From positions 1-38,486 of the forward strand of contig JACRAB010000277.1 of NCBI GenBank assembly GCA_016213575.1: DNA of 38,486 nucleotides, read 5' to 3'. Within the stretch, counting starts at the first letter, position 1; each line of letters starts with the position of its first letter. Origin of the DNA: Actinomycetota bacterium (lineage in GTDB: Bacteria > Actinomycetota > Actinomycetes > Actinomycetales > Kineosporiaceae). Below are positions 9,417-18,141 of the stretch, piece after piece. Under the pieces are notes generated by a model. That model had not been told where the DNA came from. It made no database searches and was given only the letters and a program-made list of their open reading frames with translations. Both the position numbers and the translations under genes were made by a program.

Positions 9417-10432
9417 GCTGTCTGCACCTGACGGACCCCGAGACCCAACAGCTGGCGGTACTCGGCGGGGGTGGCGATGGGGCGTCCGAGGGCGTCGGCG
9501 ATCGAGTGCGCGAGCCGCAGCGCTTCGGCGTTGGACTCGAGGCGGTCCTCGCGGTGCGGCCACTTGAAGTACGTGTCCTCCATCCCGACGCGGACGTGGA
9601 CGCCGAGGGTGGCGGCGAGGGTGGCCAGGTGCATGGAGGCCCGGCCTGCGGCCGAGACGAGGATGATGCCGTTGGGGTCGACGTCGCGGATGAGTCCGAT
9701 GTTGCGGGTCAGGCCCTCGACCATCTGGCGGGGGTTGTCCATCGGGGAGCAGCCCGGGAGCGCCGGCAGGATCACCCAGACCGCGCCTGGTGCCACCAGG
9801 CCGCTGCGCAGCAGGTAGCGGTCGGCGTTGGAGACGTCGGCGTCGGTGTATACGGCGATCTCGGGCTTGGCGCCGGACTCGACGATGAGGCGGGTCTTCT
9901 CAAGCAGGATCGGGGTCGGCTTCACGAACAGGGAGTCGCCGATGTACGTCGCCGTGGAGTTGACCGGGGCGGCGTCGAGCAGCCCGGAGTCCAGCACGCG
10001 CCTCATCTCGTCCCACTCGCCGTCGAGCGCGGGCACCAGGCAGCCGTCGACGACCAGGTCGGGGTACTCGGCGTGCAGCGGCTCGATGACCTGGGCGAAG
10101 CGCTCCAGGGACAGCGTGTTGTAGCCGTTGTCGTCGCGGACGTGGATGTGGACGGTGCTGGCACCCGCCTCGACGACGGAGCGCGCAGCGTCGAGGATCT
10201 CCTGGGTGGTGACGGGCTGCCCAGGGTTCTGAGACTTCTGGAAGAACGCGCCGGTGATGGTGACGGAGACGGCGAGCCGGTCGGGCAGGTCCCACGCCTC
10301 GGAGATCGGGGCGTCGTGGTAGGCCGTGTTCTCCAGGTCGAGGATCGTCGGCAGACCGTAAGGCCGCCAGATCATCTTCTGGCGCTCGCGCTCGACACCC
10401 TTGCGGACGCGGTCCCAGTCGATCGTGGTCAT
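9413..10432 (-). CDS. BKACE family (DUF849; 3-keto-5-aminohexanoate cleavage protein-like) beta-keto acid cleavage enzyme
   Basis: VSVTITGAFFQKSQNPGQPVTTQEI, HIHVRD metal motif, AAGRASMHLATLAATLGVHVRVGMEDTYF; ATGA overlap with upstream SDR supports start 10432. Confidence 0.9.
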   Translation of the reverse strand: MTTIDWDRVRKGVERERQKMIWRPYGLPTILDLENTAYHDAPISEAWDLPDRLAVSVTITGAFFQKSQNPGQPVTTQEILDAARSVVEAGASTVHIHVRDDNGYNTLSLERFAQVIEPLHAEYPDLVVDGCLVPALDGEWDEMRRVLDSGLLDAAPVNSTATYIGDSLFVKPTPILLEKTRLIVESGAKPEIAVYTDADVSNADRYLLRSGLVAPGAVWVILPALPGCSPMDNPRQMVEGLTRNIGLIRDVDPNGIILVSAAGRASMHLATLAATLGVHVRVGMEDTYFKWPHREDRLESNAEALRLAHSIADALGRPIATPAEYRQLLGLGVRQVQTA

Positions 10433-11271
10433 GAGGTGGACTCCTTGTGGTCGGTGGGGGTGTGTTCTCCGAGGCCGGGTTCCCAGGTGGGTTCGTTGAA
10501 GGTGTGCCGGCGCTGCCGCATCCACTGCGGCTGGCCGTACAGCGACTGGCCGCCGTCGACGCCGAGAGTCGCTCCGCTCACCCAGGCAGCGTCGGCGGAG
10601 GCGAGGAACGCGACTGCGGCAGCGATGTCCTGTGGCGCCCCCAGGCGTCGCAGGGGGGTGCGGTCGACGAGGTCGTCACGGACGCCGGGTGCGGCGAGCA
10701 TCCCGTGGGTCATTCCGGTCTCGACGACGCCGGGCAGGACGGCGTTGACGCGGATGCCGTGGACGCCGAGCTCGGCGGCCATCGAGCGGGTCAGGTCGAG
10801 CAGGGCGCTCTTGGTGACGCAGTAGGGGCCGACCTGGTCGGCATGGGTGAGCGCAAGGCTGGAGGAGATGACGACCAGGCTGCCGCCGCGGCCGGCCTCG
10901 GCCATCCGTCGGGCCGCGGCCTGCAGCACGTGGAAGGTGCCGACGAGGTTGACCGAGACGTGCCGCTCGAACGTCCTGGCATCCAGGTCGAGCCAGCTGC
11001 CGAACTTGGCGTACCCGGCGTTCGCGACGACGACGTCCAGAGGTCCGTGCTGCGAGGTCAGGGCGAGCAGCGCCTCGTCGACTGCGGTGCGCTCGGTCTG
11101 GTCGGCGACCGTCCAAGCCCGGAAGGGACCGAGGTCGGCGGGGGCTGGCGCCCGGTCCAGGCCGACCACGGTGTAGCCGTCGGCATGGAGCCGGTCGGCG
11201 ATGCCACGCCCCAGTTCTCCGGCGGCGCCCGTGACCAAGGCGACGCCGGCCCCACCGGTCGCGCGGGTCAC
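10429..11271 (-). CDS. SDR family oxidoreductase
   Basis: ALVTGAAGELGRGIADRL, VANAGYAKFG, YCVTKSALLDLTRSMAAELG, DGGQS. Confidence 0.92.
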   Translation of the reverse strand: MTRATGGAGVALVTGAAGELGRGIADRLHADGYTVVGLDRAPAPADLGPFRAWTVADQTERTAVDEALLALTSQHGPLDVVVANAGYAKFGSWLDLDARTFERHVSVNLVGTFHVLQAAARRMAEAGRGGSLVVISSSLALTHADQVGPYCVTKSALLDLTRSMAAELGVHGIRVNAVLPGVVETGMTHGMLAAPGVRDDLVDRTPLRRLGAPQDIAAAVAFLASADAAWVSGATLGVDGGQSLYGQPQWMRQRRHTFNEPTWEPGLGEHTPTDHKESTS

Positions 11272-11318
11272 TGGGCGGCCTGCAGGGAGCGACGCGAGCG
11301 CATCTGGGCTGCCATGTC

Positions 11319-12503
11319 TCAGGCCTGCGCTCGGGCCGGCGCGGCGATGAGGTCGCGGATGCGCACCCGTTCGGTGGCGACCCCGTTCTCGAGGCGGTGC
11401 AGCTGCAGTCCGCCGCCGCCGCGGCTGACGGTGCGCAGGCTGGCGAAGAAGTCGGCAGGCCGCAGGTGCTCTGGTGAGCGGATCCCGGGGTCGGCGAAGC
11501 GGCCGTCGGCGAGCAGCAGCAGCCCCGCGGCGGCCGGGATCCCGGTGGCCTCGGCCATCTCGGTCTCGGCGCCGGAGGAGTACCGCAACCCGTTGCCGTC
11601 GGTGTGGATGTCGATGACCAGGCCACTGCCGACGCGCCCGGTGTCAGGGCGGGAGTCGCGGTAGGCGGCGAAGACGTCGACGGCCTTGCCCGTGACGTCC
11701 TCGAGCGCGTCGCCGCCCTCGTGGCGGTCCGGGGCGACGGCGTAGGCCAGGCTCCAGGCGACGCGCATGGCGTCGTCCGGGGTGATCGACCCGTAGTTGC
11801 GGCTGTTTTTCACCGGCAGGAACCGCGGCACGGTGAGGGGCTCGGGGTGGGCCAGGCGGACGACCTCCCGCGGCCCGACGCTGCCCGGGAAGTCGATCAC
11901 GACACGGTCCAGGTCGTCCCACGAGGGAACGGGGTGGCTGGTGCCATCGGCGTCCACGAGGTTGAAGCAGTGCCAGAAGTGCCGGACCGCGGCAGGGGTC
12001 ATGTCGCCGATGTCGACGGTCCAGTAGATGTCGACGGAGTCGGCCTGGCCGAGGTAGTCCACGGCGGCGCGAATGAGGACGTTCGTCGTCCCCGGGGAGG
12101 AGCCCATGCCCACCAGGGCGGTGATGCCGGCATTCCGGGCCTGCTCGTCGTACCCGAGCAGACCGAGGACGGCGTCGGCGTCGTCGCAGATGTCGAGGTA
12201 GTCCGTTCCCGCGGCGATGGCGGCGGTCAGGACCGCTGAACCGGTGCGGTAGTAGGGACCCGCGAGGTTCGCAACCACCCGCGCGTCGGCCAGGATCGAG
12301 GCGAGCCGGTCCGGTTCCTCGAACAGGTCCAGGGTCTGGCGCGGCATGCCGAGAGCATCCAGGGCCGCGGCCGCCTCCGGGCGCCAAGCCCGGTCCAGGG
12401 CCAGCCACGACGTGAGCGGTGTGGCTCGGGCGGCACCTTCGATCATCGCCTGCGCCTGGGAGCCACCGGCCCCGATCACGACAACGTCCCACTGACGACT
12501 CAT
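11319..12503 (-). CDS. Saccharopine dehydrogenase-like family protein (second copy in window)
   Basis: MSRQWDVVVIGAGGSQAQAMIEGAA, VVANLAGPYYRTGSAVLTAAIAAGTDYLDICDDA, GITALVGMGSSPGTTNVLIRAAVDYL; start chosen at 12503. Confidence 0.85.
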   Translation of the reverse strand: MSRQWDVVVIGAGGSQAQAMIEGAARATPLTSWLALDRAWRPEAAAALDALGMPRQTLDLFEEPDRLASILADARVVANLAGPYYRTGSAVLTAAIAAGTDYLDICDDADAVLGLLGYDEQARNAGITALVGMGSSPGTTNVLIRAAVDYLGQADSVDIYWTVDIGDMTPAAVRHFWHCFNLVDADGTSHPVPSWDDLDRVVIDFPGSVGPREVVRLAHPEPLTVPRFLPVKNSRNYGSITPDDAMRVAWSLAYAVAPDRHEGGDALEDVTGKAVDVFAAYRDSRPDTGRVGSGLVIDIHTDGNGLRYSSGAETEMAEATGIPAAAGLLLLADGRFADPGIRSPEHLRPADFFASLRTVSRGGGGLQLHRLENGVATERVRIRDLIAAPARAQA

Positions 12504-12823
12504 GTGAGGTCTTCTCCCTGTGCGGTCGCGGATGGCGGGTGCTGGATGTTCGACGGTTCGAGGTGCGTCGCGAGGCGGGTCGCGAGGCCACGGCGCTCGA
12601 ACTCGCCGCTGGCTGTGCGGGCAGCCGTGTGCAACGCACAGAGGCGTTCGTGGCCCACGGCATCCGGCGACGCGGGGACGAGGGGCATGGCTGCACCGGC
12701 GCGGTCGGCGCGGCAGGCGCGCGGTCGACGACCGGCGCGGCAGGGCCCTCCCGAGCGTCGGGCAGGAACGGCCTCGCACCGCTCCCCAGGCTCCCTAGCC
12801 CCGACAAGGGTGACTCGCGCCAC
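12500..12823 (-). CDS. Small hypothetical protein (~107 aa), possible first gene of the operon
   Basis: GTG start with GGAGG at 5-nt spacing; stop overlaps the next start as ATGA; directly downstream of the palindromic operator. No recognised family; Arg-rich N-terminal half. Confidence 0.45.
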   Translation of the reverse strand: MARVTLVGAREPGERCEAVPARRSGGPCRAGRRPRACRADRAGAAMPLVPASPDAVGHERLCALHTAARTASGEFERRGLATRLATHLEPSNIQHPPSATAQGEDLT

Positions 12824-12837
12824 GACCACCTCCATAA

Positions 12838-12849
12838 ATGAACGTTCAT
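12838..12849. promoter_or_regulatory. Putative TetR operator ATGAACGTTCAT (12-bp perfect palindrome)
   Basis: Perfect palindrome in intergenic region between divergent operon and TetR gene; same core at 15701. Confidence 0.65.
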
Positions 12850-12932
12850 AAACGTGGCAGGAAGTCGCGGTATCGTCAACCCCATGCAGCCTGGGATCTC
12901 ACCCAAGACAGCCGGGCCGCTTGTCTCCACCT

Positions 12933-12954
12933 ACGTTAACGTGCGTTAATTAAC
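12933..12954. promoter_or_regulatory. Adjacent 10-bp palindromes ACGTTAACGT and GTTAATTAAC, possible operator of the divergent TetR
   Basis: Two perfect dyads within 22 bp, upstream of the TetR at 13075. Confidence 0.5.
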
Positions 12955-13074
12955 CAGGCAATGCTCGATCCACGTCGATAGAGACCCGGCTGCACACCCC
13001 GACGCCCGCCACCGCGAGGACAGCCGGCGGTGGCCGTGATTCCATCGGCTCAGGACAGGGAGGGCCGACCGGGC

Positions 13075-13719
13075 ATGGCAGCAAGTACGCAGACACGCAC
13101 GCACGACACCGCCACAGCTCGGCGGTCCGACACGAGGGACCGGCTCCTCGCGGTCGCCATCGAGATGTTCGGCAGCCGTGGGTACGACTCCACCAGTCTT
13201 CGCGACATCGCCTCCGCCGTAGGCATCAAGCCGCCGGCGGTGTACAACCACTTCGAGTCCAAGGAACAGCTGCTCGGCGAGGCGGTTTCATGGATGATCG
13301 CCGACTTCATGACCTGCGTGGTCACGCCGGACGATCCGACCGCGGACGCCATGGTCCGCCTGCGCGGGCTGATGACTCGTCACGTGCACTATCAGCTCGA
13401 GAAGGGCGCCCTGGCCCGCGCGAACGACCTCATGATGGAGTCCGAGGCCCTGCGGCACACCATGCCCGAGGACGCAGCAGCACGCGTCCGGCGAGACATG
13501 CGCAGCTACATCGACCTGCTCACGGATCTGGTCGCCCAGGTGCGCGCCAAGGGTGGCGCAGGTCGGAAGGCCACCTCCGCGAGAGTCGTGGCGTTCGGGA
13601 TCGTCAGCATGTGCGACCGGGTCCAGACCTGGTGGCGACCAGACGGTCCGATGACGCCGACCCAGATCGCTGACGAGTTCTGGGCGTTCGCTGCGGAGGG
13701 CCTAGGAGTGCAGGCCTGA
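13075..13719 (+). CDS. TetR/AcrR family transcriptional regulator
   Basis: DTRDRLLAVAIEMFGSRGYDSTSLRDIASAVGIKPPAVYNHFESKEQLL; C-terminal MCDRVQTWWRPDGP resembling the TetR at 2461-3186; start is a choice among 13030/13075. Confidence 0.92.
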   Translation: MAASTQTRTHDTATARRSDTRDRLLAVAIEMFGSRGYDSTSLRDIASAVGIKPPAVYNHFESKEQLLGEAVSWMIADFMTCVVTPDDPTADAMVRLRGLMTRHVHYQLEKGALARANDLMMESEALRHTMPEDAAARVRRDMRSYIDLLTDLVAQVRAKGGAGRKATSARVVAFGIVSMCDRVQTWWRPDGPMTPTQIADEFWAFAAEGLGVQA

Positions 13720-13819
13720 CACCTGCCGGGCACGCGGAGTCTGAAGCGAACACCCCAGCGCCCTGACCTCACGGGCCCAGCCGGCACGGCGATGCATGCC
13801 GCCCTTGCGCAGAGGTCGC

Positions 13820-14236
13820 CTACCTCGAGGCGTCCACGAAGCGGTAGGCCAGCTCTCCGCGACTCAGGCATCCCGCATGGGCGTCCGAGAGGGTCAGCGC
13901 CAGAACCAGCTCCGTCGGCGTCGCGCTGTCGACAGCCACCGCCACGACCACCGGGCTCGAGGACAGCACAGGGCGGATCACGTGCACGGAGCTTCGGGCC
14001 AGCTCCAACTTCTCCCCGTCGCGAACGAACGGACTGGCCGTGAGTCCGTTCGCGGAGATCGCCGCGTGAGCGGCCTGCAAGAACCACCCCAGGATGTGAC
14101 GACTGTCGACGGGACCGAGGCGACCGAACTCGGGCTTGCGCGGCGACACGACGAACTCGAAGGGCCAGCCATCGTTCCCTAGCGCGAGCACAGCCGACCG
14201 GTCGGTCGGAGATGGCTGGGAGATGTCGTTCTCCAT
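13820..14236 (-). CDS. Hypothetical protein (~138 aa)
   Basis: MENDISQPSPTDRSAVLALGNDGWPFEFVVSPRKPEFGRL...; coherent high-GC ORF, no family recognised. Confidence 0.5.
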   Translation of the reverse strand: MENDISQPSPTDRSAVLALGNDGWPFEFVVSPRKPEFGRLGPVDSRHILGWFLQAAHAAISANGLTASPFVRDGEKLELARSSVHVIRPVLSSSPVVVAVAVDSATPTELVLALTLSDAHAGCLSRGELAYRFVDASR

Positions 14237-14433
14237 GGAACTGATCCTCCCGCAACCGTGCCCGCCAAGCCATGACCGCTCGGCCCTTGCACGACGTCGC
14301 GCCCTGGGCGTCCGGACTTGATGACGACTGGGCCATTGCGGGCCCCGGCGGACCCTCCCTCCAGGTGACACGACAGCAGGGCAGGATGCATCTGTCGTAC
14401 CTGCCTGAGCACGACGAGGCCGATCGTCGTCCG

Positions 14434-15399
14434 TCACCGAAAGGCCGCAGCTTCGCTTTCCGAGCTCCGTAGTCCGAGGTGCCTGCCGAGGAACGCAAGC
14501 TGGACGTGGATGACCCCGTCGAACGCCTTGCCGTAGGCGTCGAAGTGCCCGCCCTCGAACAGATGCAGCTCCTTGGGCTCGAGCGCCGATTCGAAACTCT
14601 CCACGGCCAGGCGCGTCGGGGTCACCCAGTCCTCGGTGGCTACGCACATCAGAAGCGGGGTAGGTGAGATCAGGCGCACGTAGGCACCGGGCAGGTACTC
14701 GGAGAAGCGCTCGGCGCTGCGCAGAGTGCACTGGTTCACAAACGCCGGCGCCCCTGCGGCCGAGGTCTCGCTGAACCAGGCCCACGCGTCGGGAGTCGGC
14801 AGGACTGCAGGAGCGGTGGGATCGGGGTCGACGACCTTGACGCGACGCGGCGGGTGACCGGCAGCCCGCGACCTCCGGTCGGCCTCGAACGATCGCTTCG
14901 CACGACCGACGCGGTCAGCGCGGACCATGTGCCTGAAGTTCGCATCAACGTTGACGACAGGGACCTGCGCCAGAACGCACTTGACCCGACGGTCCTGCGC
15001 TCCGACGACGAGGACGTGGCCTCCCGAATAGCTGGATCCCCACACGGCCACCCTGTCAGCGTCGACGCCCGGCAGGGCTTCGGCGAATGTGATGGCGTTG
15101 CGCATGTCGTCGACCTGCTGCCACGGGTTGAGGTCACCGCGCGGTTCGCCGTCCGAGGCACCCAGGCCGCGATTGTCGTAGCACAGCACGTGGCAGCCGG
15201 CCGAGGCGAAGGCCTCGGCGTACCTGTCGAGACACATCTCCTTCACGGCCGCGAACCCGTGGCACATGACAACGATGGGGGCTCGAGCCTGCAAGCCGGC
15301 GGGCGCATAGTGCCATCCGCGCAGCGTCACGCCGTCGGAATCGAACTCCACATCGTCACGCCTGTGCGGCATGCCCGTCACCGTGGCCTCCTTCGGCAC
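14434..15399 (-). CDS. Alpha/beta hydrolase
   Basis: VVMCHGFAAVKE, CHVLCYDNRGLGASDGEPR, VAVWGSSYSGGHVLVVGA; true start may be 15372. Confidence 0.88.
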   Translation of the reverse strand: MPKEATVTGMPHRRDDVEFDSDGVTLRGWHYAPAGLQARAPIVVMCHGFAAVKEMCLDRYAEAFASAGCHVLCYDNRGLGASDGEPRGDLNPWQQVDDMRNAITFAEALPGVDADRVAVWGSSYSGGHVLVVGAQDRRVKCVLAQVPVVNVDANFRHMVRADRVGRAKRSFEADRRSRAAGHPPRRVKVVDPDPTAPAVLPTPDAWAWFSETSAAGAPAFVNQCTLRSAERFSEYLPGAYVRLISPTPLLMCVATEDWVTPTRLAVESFESALEPKELHLFEGGHFDAYGKAFDGVIHVQLAFLGRHLGLRSSESEAAAFR

Positions 15400-15700
15400 C
15401 CGATGCCCGCAGGAGCATGTCGTGCGACCGCTCCTTCGGGCGACGCCTGCTTCAGCACCTCACCGACCTCCATGTTCGGCAACGCCTTGGCAGGGCGAAC
15501 TGATGGGCATCCCGCGATCTCGCGATGCACCGCCTGGCAGACGGACGAGCGGGCGGCCGACGAACTCCCGACTGACCCGCGGTTGCGGCCAACCGGAGTT
15601 TCCTTGCGCCAACGAACTGGGAACACCGCCCTGCCCGTTCAGTGATCCAGACCGCGCCGACGCCACGACCACGATTCACGCCGCACGATTCCTGAATTAA

Positions 15701-15716
15701 CGAACGTTCATAAATG
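15701..15716. promoter_or_regulatory. Putative TetR-type operator CGAACGTTCATAAATG
   Basis: Same core as sites at 2387 and 12839; ~300 bp upstream of the alpha/beta hydrolase gene. Confidence 0.5.
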
Positions 15717-15980
15717 TACGGGCAGCGCCGAGGTTCGTCAAGGACGGGCTCGAGCCACCGTGCCCGGGTCATTCGTTTCGCTCTCAGCAAGAAGGTCGAC
15801 GGCACGGCGGGCAACGGTGTGGCGGGTCACCGGGGCGCCTGACGCTCAGCCGGCCACACCGATCACCCCAAACCCCACCACCCCATGGACTCACGACCTT
15901 CGAGAGAGACCTTCGAGGTGGGGGACGAGTCCCCGGCGATGCCGGACGCGAGCACGGACCCCGTCGAGGCCGCTGTGGCG

Positions 15981-17042
15981 TCAGGCCCCCGTGGCGCGGT
16001 AGGTCGGCGCGGGCAGGTCGAGGACCGTGGACCTGACGAGGCGCCACGCCAGGTAGGCGATCCCGAGGCGGACCTTTCCCATGCCGTCATAGGGGTCGAA
16101 GCCGAGCGCGGCGGTGATCGTGTCGAGGCGGGCCTGCATCGTGCTGTGGTGGATCGAGAGGGCACGGGCCGCCTGCCGCGCGGACCCGGACGTGATGACC
16201 GCATCGAGAGTGTCCTGCCCCCAGGTCTGGGCGGTCACCTGCTCGATGAGGCCCAGGTCCGGGTACTGCGCGTCCGCAGGTGCATCGGCGAAGATGTCGA
16301 CCAGACCCGGGTAGTCCTCCGCAGTCACACGGGGCGTCTTGGGTGGGCGGCTCAGCCGCAGCGCCACCAGGCTCGTGCGGAACGAGTGGTGAAGGAGTTC
16401 CGGCTGGGTCGCGCTGCCGATCCCGCACGGGCTCGCCCGGACGTCGTCGACGGGCGCCTCCGCCGGGACGACGAGTGCGTGGATCGGCCCGTACCGCGTG
16501 GGGACGACGTCCTCGGGGCCCTGCGGCCGTCCTGTCCAGACGGCGAACAGGGGTGCTGCGGCGACCCTGTAGCGGCCGCCGGGAGCGAGTCCCAGGGCCG
16601 CGGCGGCGAGCCTGCGGTCCTCCGCCGGGACCGTCTGGTCGAGCAGCAGCCCCAGGTCGCGCCGGTTGTCGTCGCCGCTGCGGCCGCGGCCGTGGCGGAT
16701 CCGGACGGCGAGGGCGAGACGCTCGAGGATGATGGCGTCGTTGGCGCCCGGCTCGCCCTCCCTCTCGAGCCACACGACGAGGCCGTCGGACGCCTCCGCC
16801 CCGGTCCGGCGAACGGGCTCCCCGACGGCCTGTTCTCCCGCAGGTGTCACCCGTAGCACCCGGTGCGGGCGGTCCTGCTCGAACCCGGCGACACAGCCGG
16901 CCAACGAAGCAGCCGCGCTGAGCAGCGCACGGGTGTTGACGTTCCCGACCACGAGCTCGTCGAAGCACGCGATGACCCGCAGCCCGAGGCTCGCGGTCGG
17001 GTCGAGTCGGGAGATCCGGCCCAGCAGTTCCTGCACCGTCAC
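15981..17042 (-). CDS. PucR-type/CdaR-like transcriptional regulator with C-terminal HTH
   Basis: C-terminal ARALSIHHSTMQARLDTITAALGFDPYDGMGKVRLGIAYLAWRLV, typical PucR-type HTH. Confidence 0.85.
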   Translation of the reverse strand: MTVQELLGRISRLDPTASLGLRVIACFDELVVGNVNTRALLSAAASLAGCVAGFEQDRPHRVLRVTPAGEQAVGEPVRRTGAEASDGLVVWLEREGEPGANDAIILERLALAVRIRHGRGRSGDDNRRDLGLLLDQTVPAEDRRLAAAALGLAPGGRYRVAAAPLFAVWTGRPQGPEDVVPTRYGPIHALVVPAEAPVDDVRASPCGIGSATQPELLHHSFRTSLVALRLSRPPKTPRVTAEDYPGLVDIFADAPADAQYPDLGLIEQVTAQTWGQDTLDAVITSGSARQAARALSIHHSTMQARLDTITAALGFDPYDGMGKVRLGIAYLAWRLVRSTVLDLPAPTYRATGA

Positions 17043-17105
17043 CCACCTCCAGCGCCGAGTGGGTCCGAGAGTATGTCCGGGCGTTGCGCGCCGCCAGAGC
17101 TTGCC

Positions 17106-18071
17106 TCAGTCACCGATCATCTTCTCGACCCACGCGTTCCGGGTCTTGATCATGGAGCGTGAGACGGTGGCGTGCGGCGCGAAGATGTCGCAGGCGTGGA
17201 AGGCGCCGCCCCAGACGTGCAGGTCGGCGTCACCGCCGGCGCGCCAGATGCCGTCGGCGTACGCGACGGCCTCGTCCCGGAAGATCTCGGCGGCACCGAC
17301 GTCGATGAAGGCGGGCGGCAGGCCGGACAGGTCCTCGGCCCGGGCTGGTGCTGCGTAGGGAGACACGTCCGGCCCGCCCCGCAAGCCGCCGAGCAGCGCC
17401 GTCCAGCCGGTGACGTTGCTGACCCGGTCCCACACGCCGACCCCGTCGAACTGCCCCGTGGACGCCGTGACCCCTCGGTCGTCGAGCATCGGGTAGTCGA
17501 GCACCTGACCGCGCAACGCCGGCCCGCCCCGGTCCCGCGCCGCCAACGCGAGCCCGGCCGCCAGGCCGCCACCTGCGCTCGCGCCGCAGACGAGGAGCCG
17601 ATCGCGGCGGATGCCGAGAAGCGCGGCATTCTGCGCAGTCCACTCCAGAACGGCGTACACGTCCTCGCGGGGGAAGGGATCCGGGAACTCCGGTGCCAGC
17701 CGGTAGTCCATCGCGACGAGGACGGCACCCAGTCGGTCGACCCAGTCCAGGACGAGGTCGACCCCGCTGAACCGGTCACCGAACATGAGGCCGCCCGAGT
17801 GGACGAAGACGACACCGGGCCGCTCGTGGACGTCAGCGGCCGGGCTGAGGACCGACACGCCGACGGGGTCACCGCGATGGCCGGGGACCACGTGGTCCTC
17901 CTGGTGGATCCCCCGCTCGCACAGCGTGTCCGCCAGCGGGGGCGAGGCGTACGAGACCCGCATGAAGTCGATGAGCTCCGGGGTGATCGTGGGCGGGAAC
18001 ATGCCACCCACGACGGCCAGGCCCGCCTTCAGCTCCGGGTCGAAGTCGGGCCGTGCCGTCGGGCTGGTCAC
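17106..18071 (-). CDS. Alpha/beta hydrolase, hormone-sensitive-lipase (HSL) family
   Basis: VVFVHSGGLMFGDR (HGGG-like), MDYRLAPEFPDPFP, VCGASAGGGLAAGLAL; GTG start at 18071. Confidence 0.88.
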   Translation of the reverse strand: MTSPTARPDFDPELKAGLAVVGGMFPPTITPELIDFMRVSYASPPLADTLCERGIHQEDHVVPGHRGDPVGVSVLSPAADVHERPGVVFVHSGGLMFGDRFSGVDLVLDWVDRLGAVLVAMDYRLAPEFPDPFPREDVYAVLEWTAQNAALLGIRRDRLLVCGASAGGGLAAGLALAARDRGGPALRGQVLDYPMLDDRGVTASTGQFDGVGVWDRVSNVTGWTALLGGLRGGPDVSPYAAPARAEDLSGLPPAFIDVGAAEIFRDEAVAYADGIWRAGGDADLHVWGGAFHACDIFAPHATVSRSMIKTRNAWVEKMIGD

Positions 18072-18141
18072 CGGTGTCCTCCACGAGGTCGTCCACGGGG
18101 CCGGCGCCGGCCGCCTGGACGGGCGACCGGCGCGGAGGCGC

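Noticed and set aside
7044-12503. Classical lysine fermentation (kdd/kce/kal/kam) cluster
   Set aside because: BKACE is present, but I see no lysine 2,3-aminomutase, lysine 5,6-aminomutase, Kdd or 3-aminobutyryl-CoA ammonia-lyase signatures in the window.
15895-15917. Direct repeat GACCTTCGAG x2
   Set aside because: Only two 10-nt copies with 3-nt spacing near the PucR 3' end; no further support for function.
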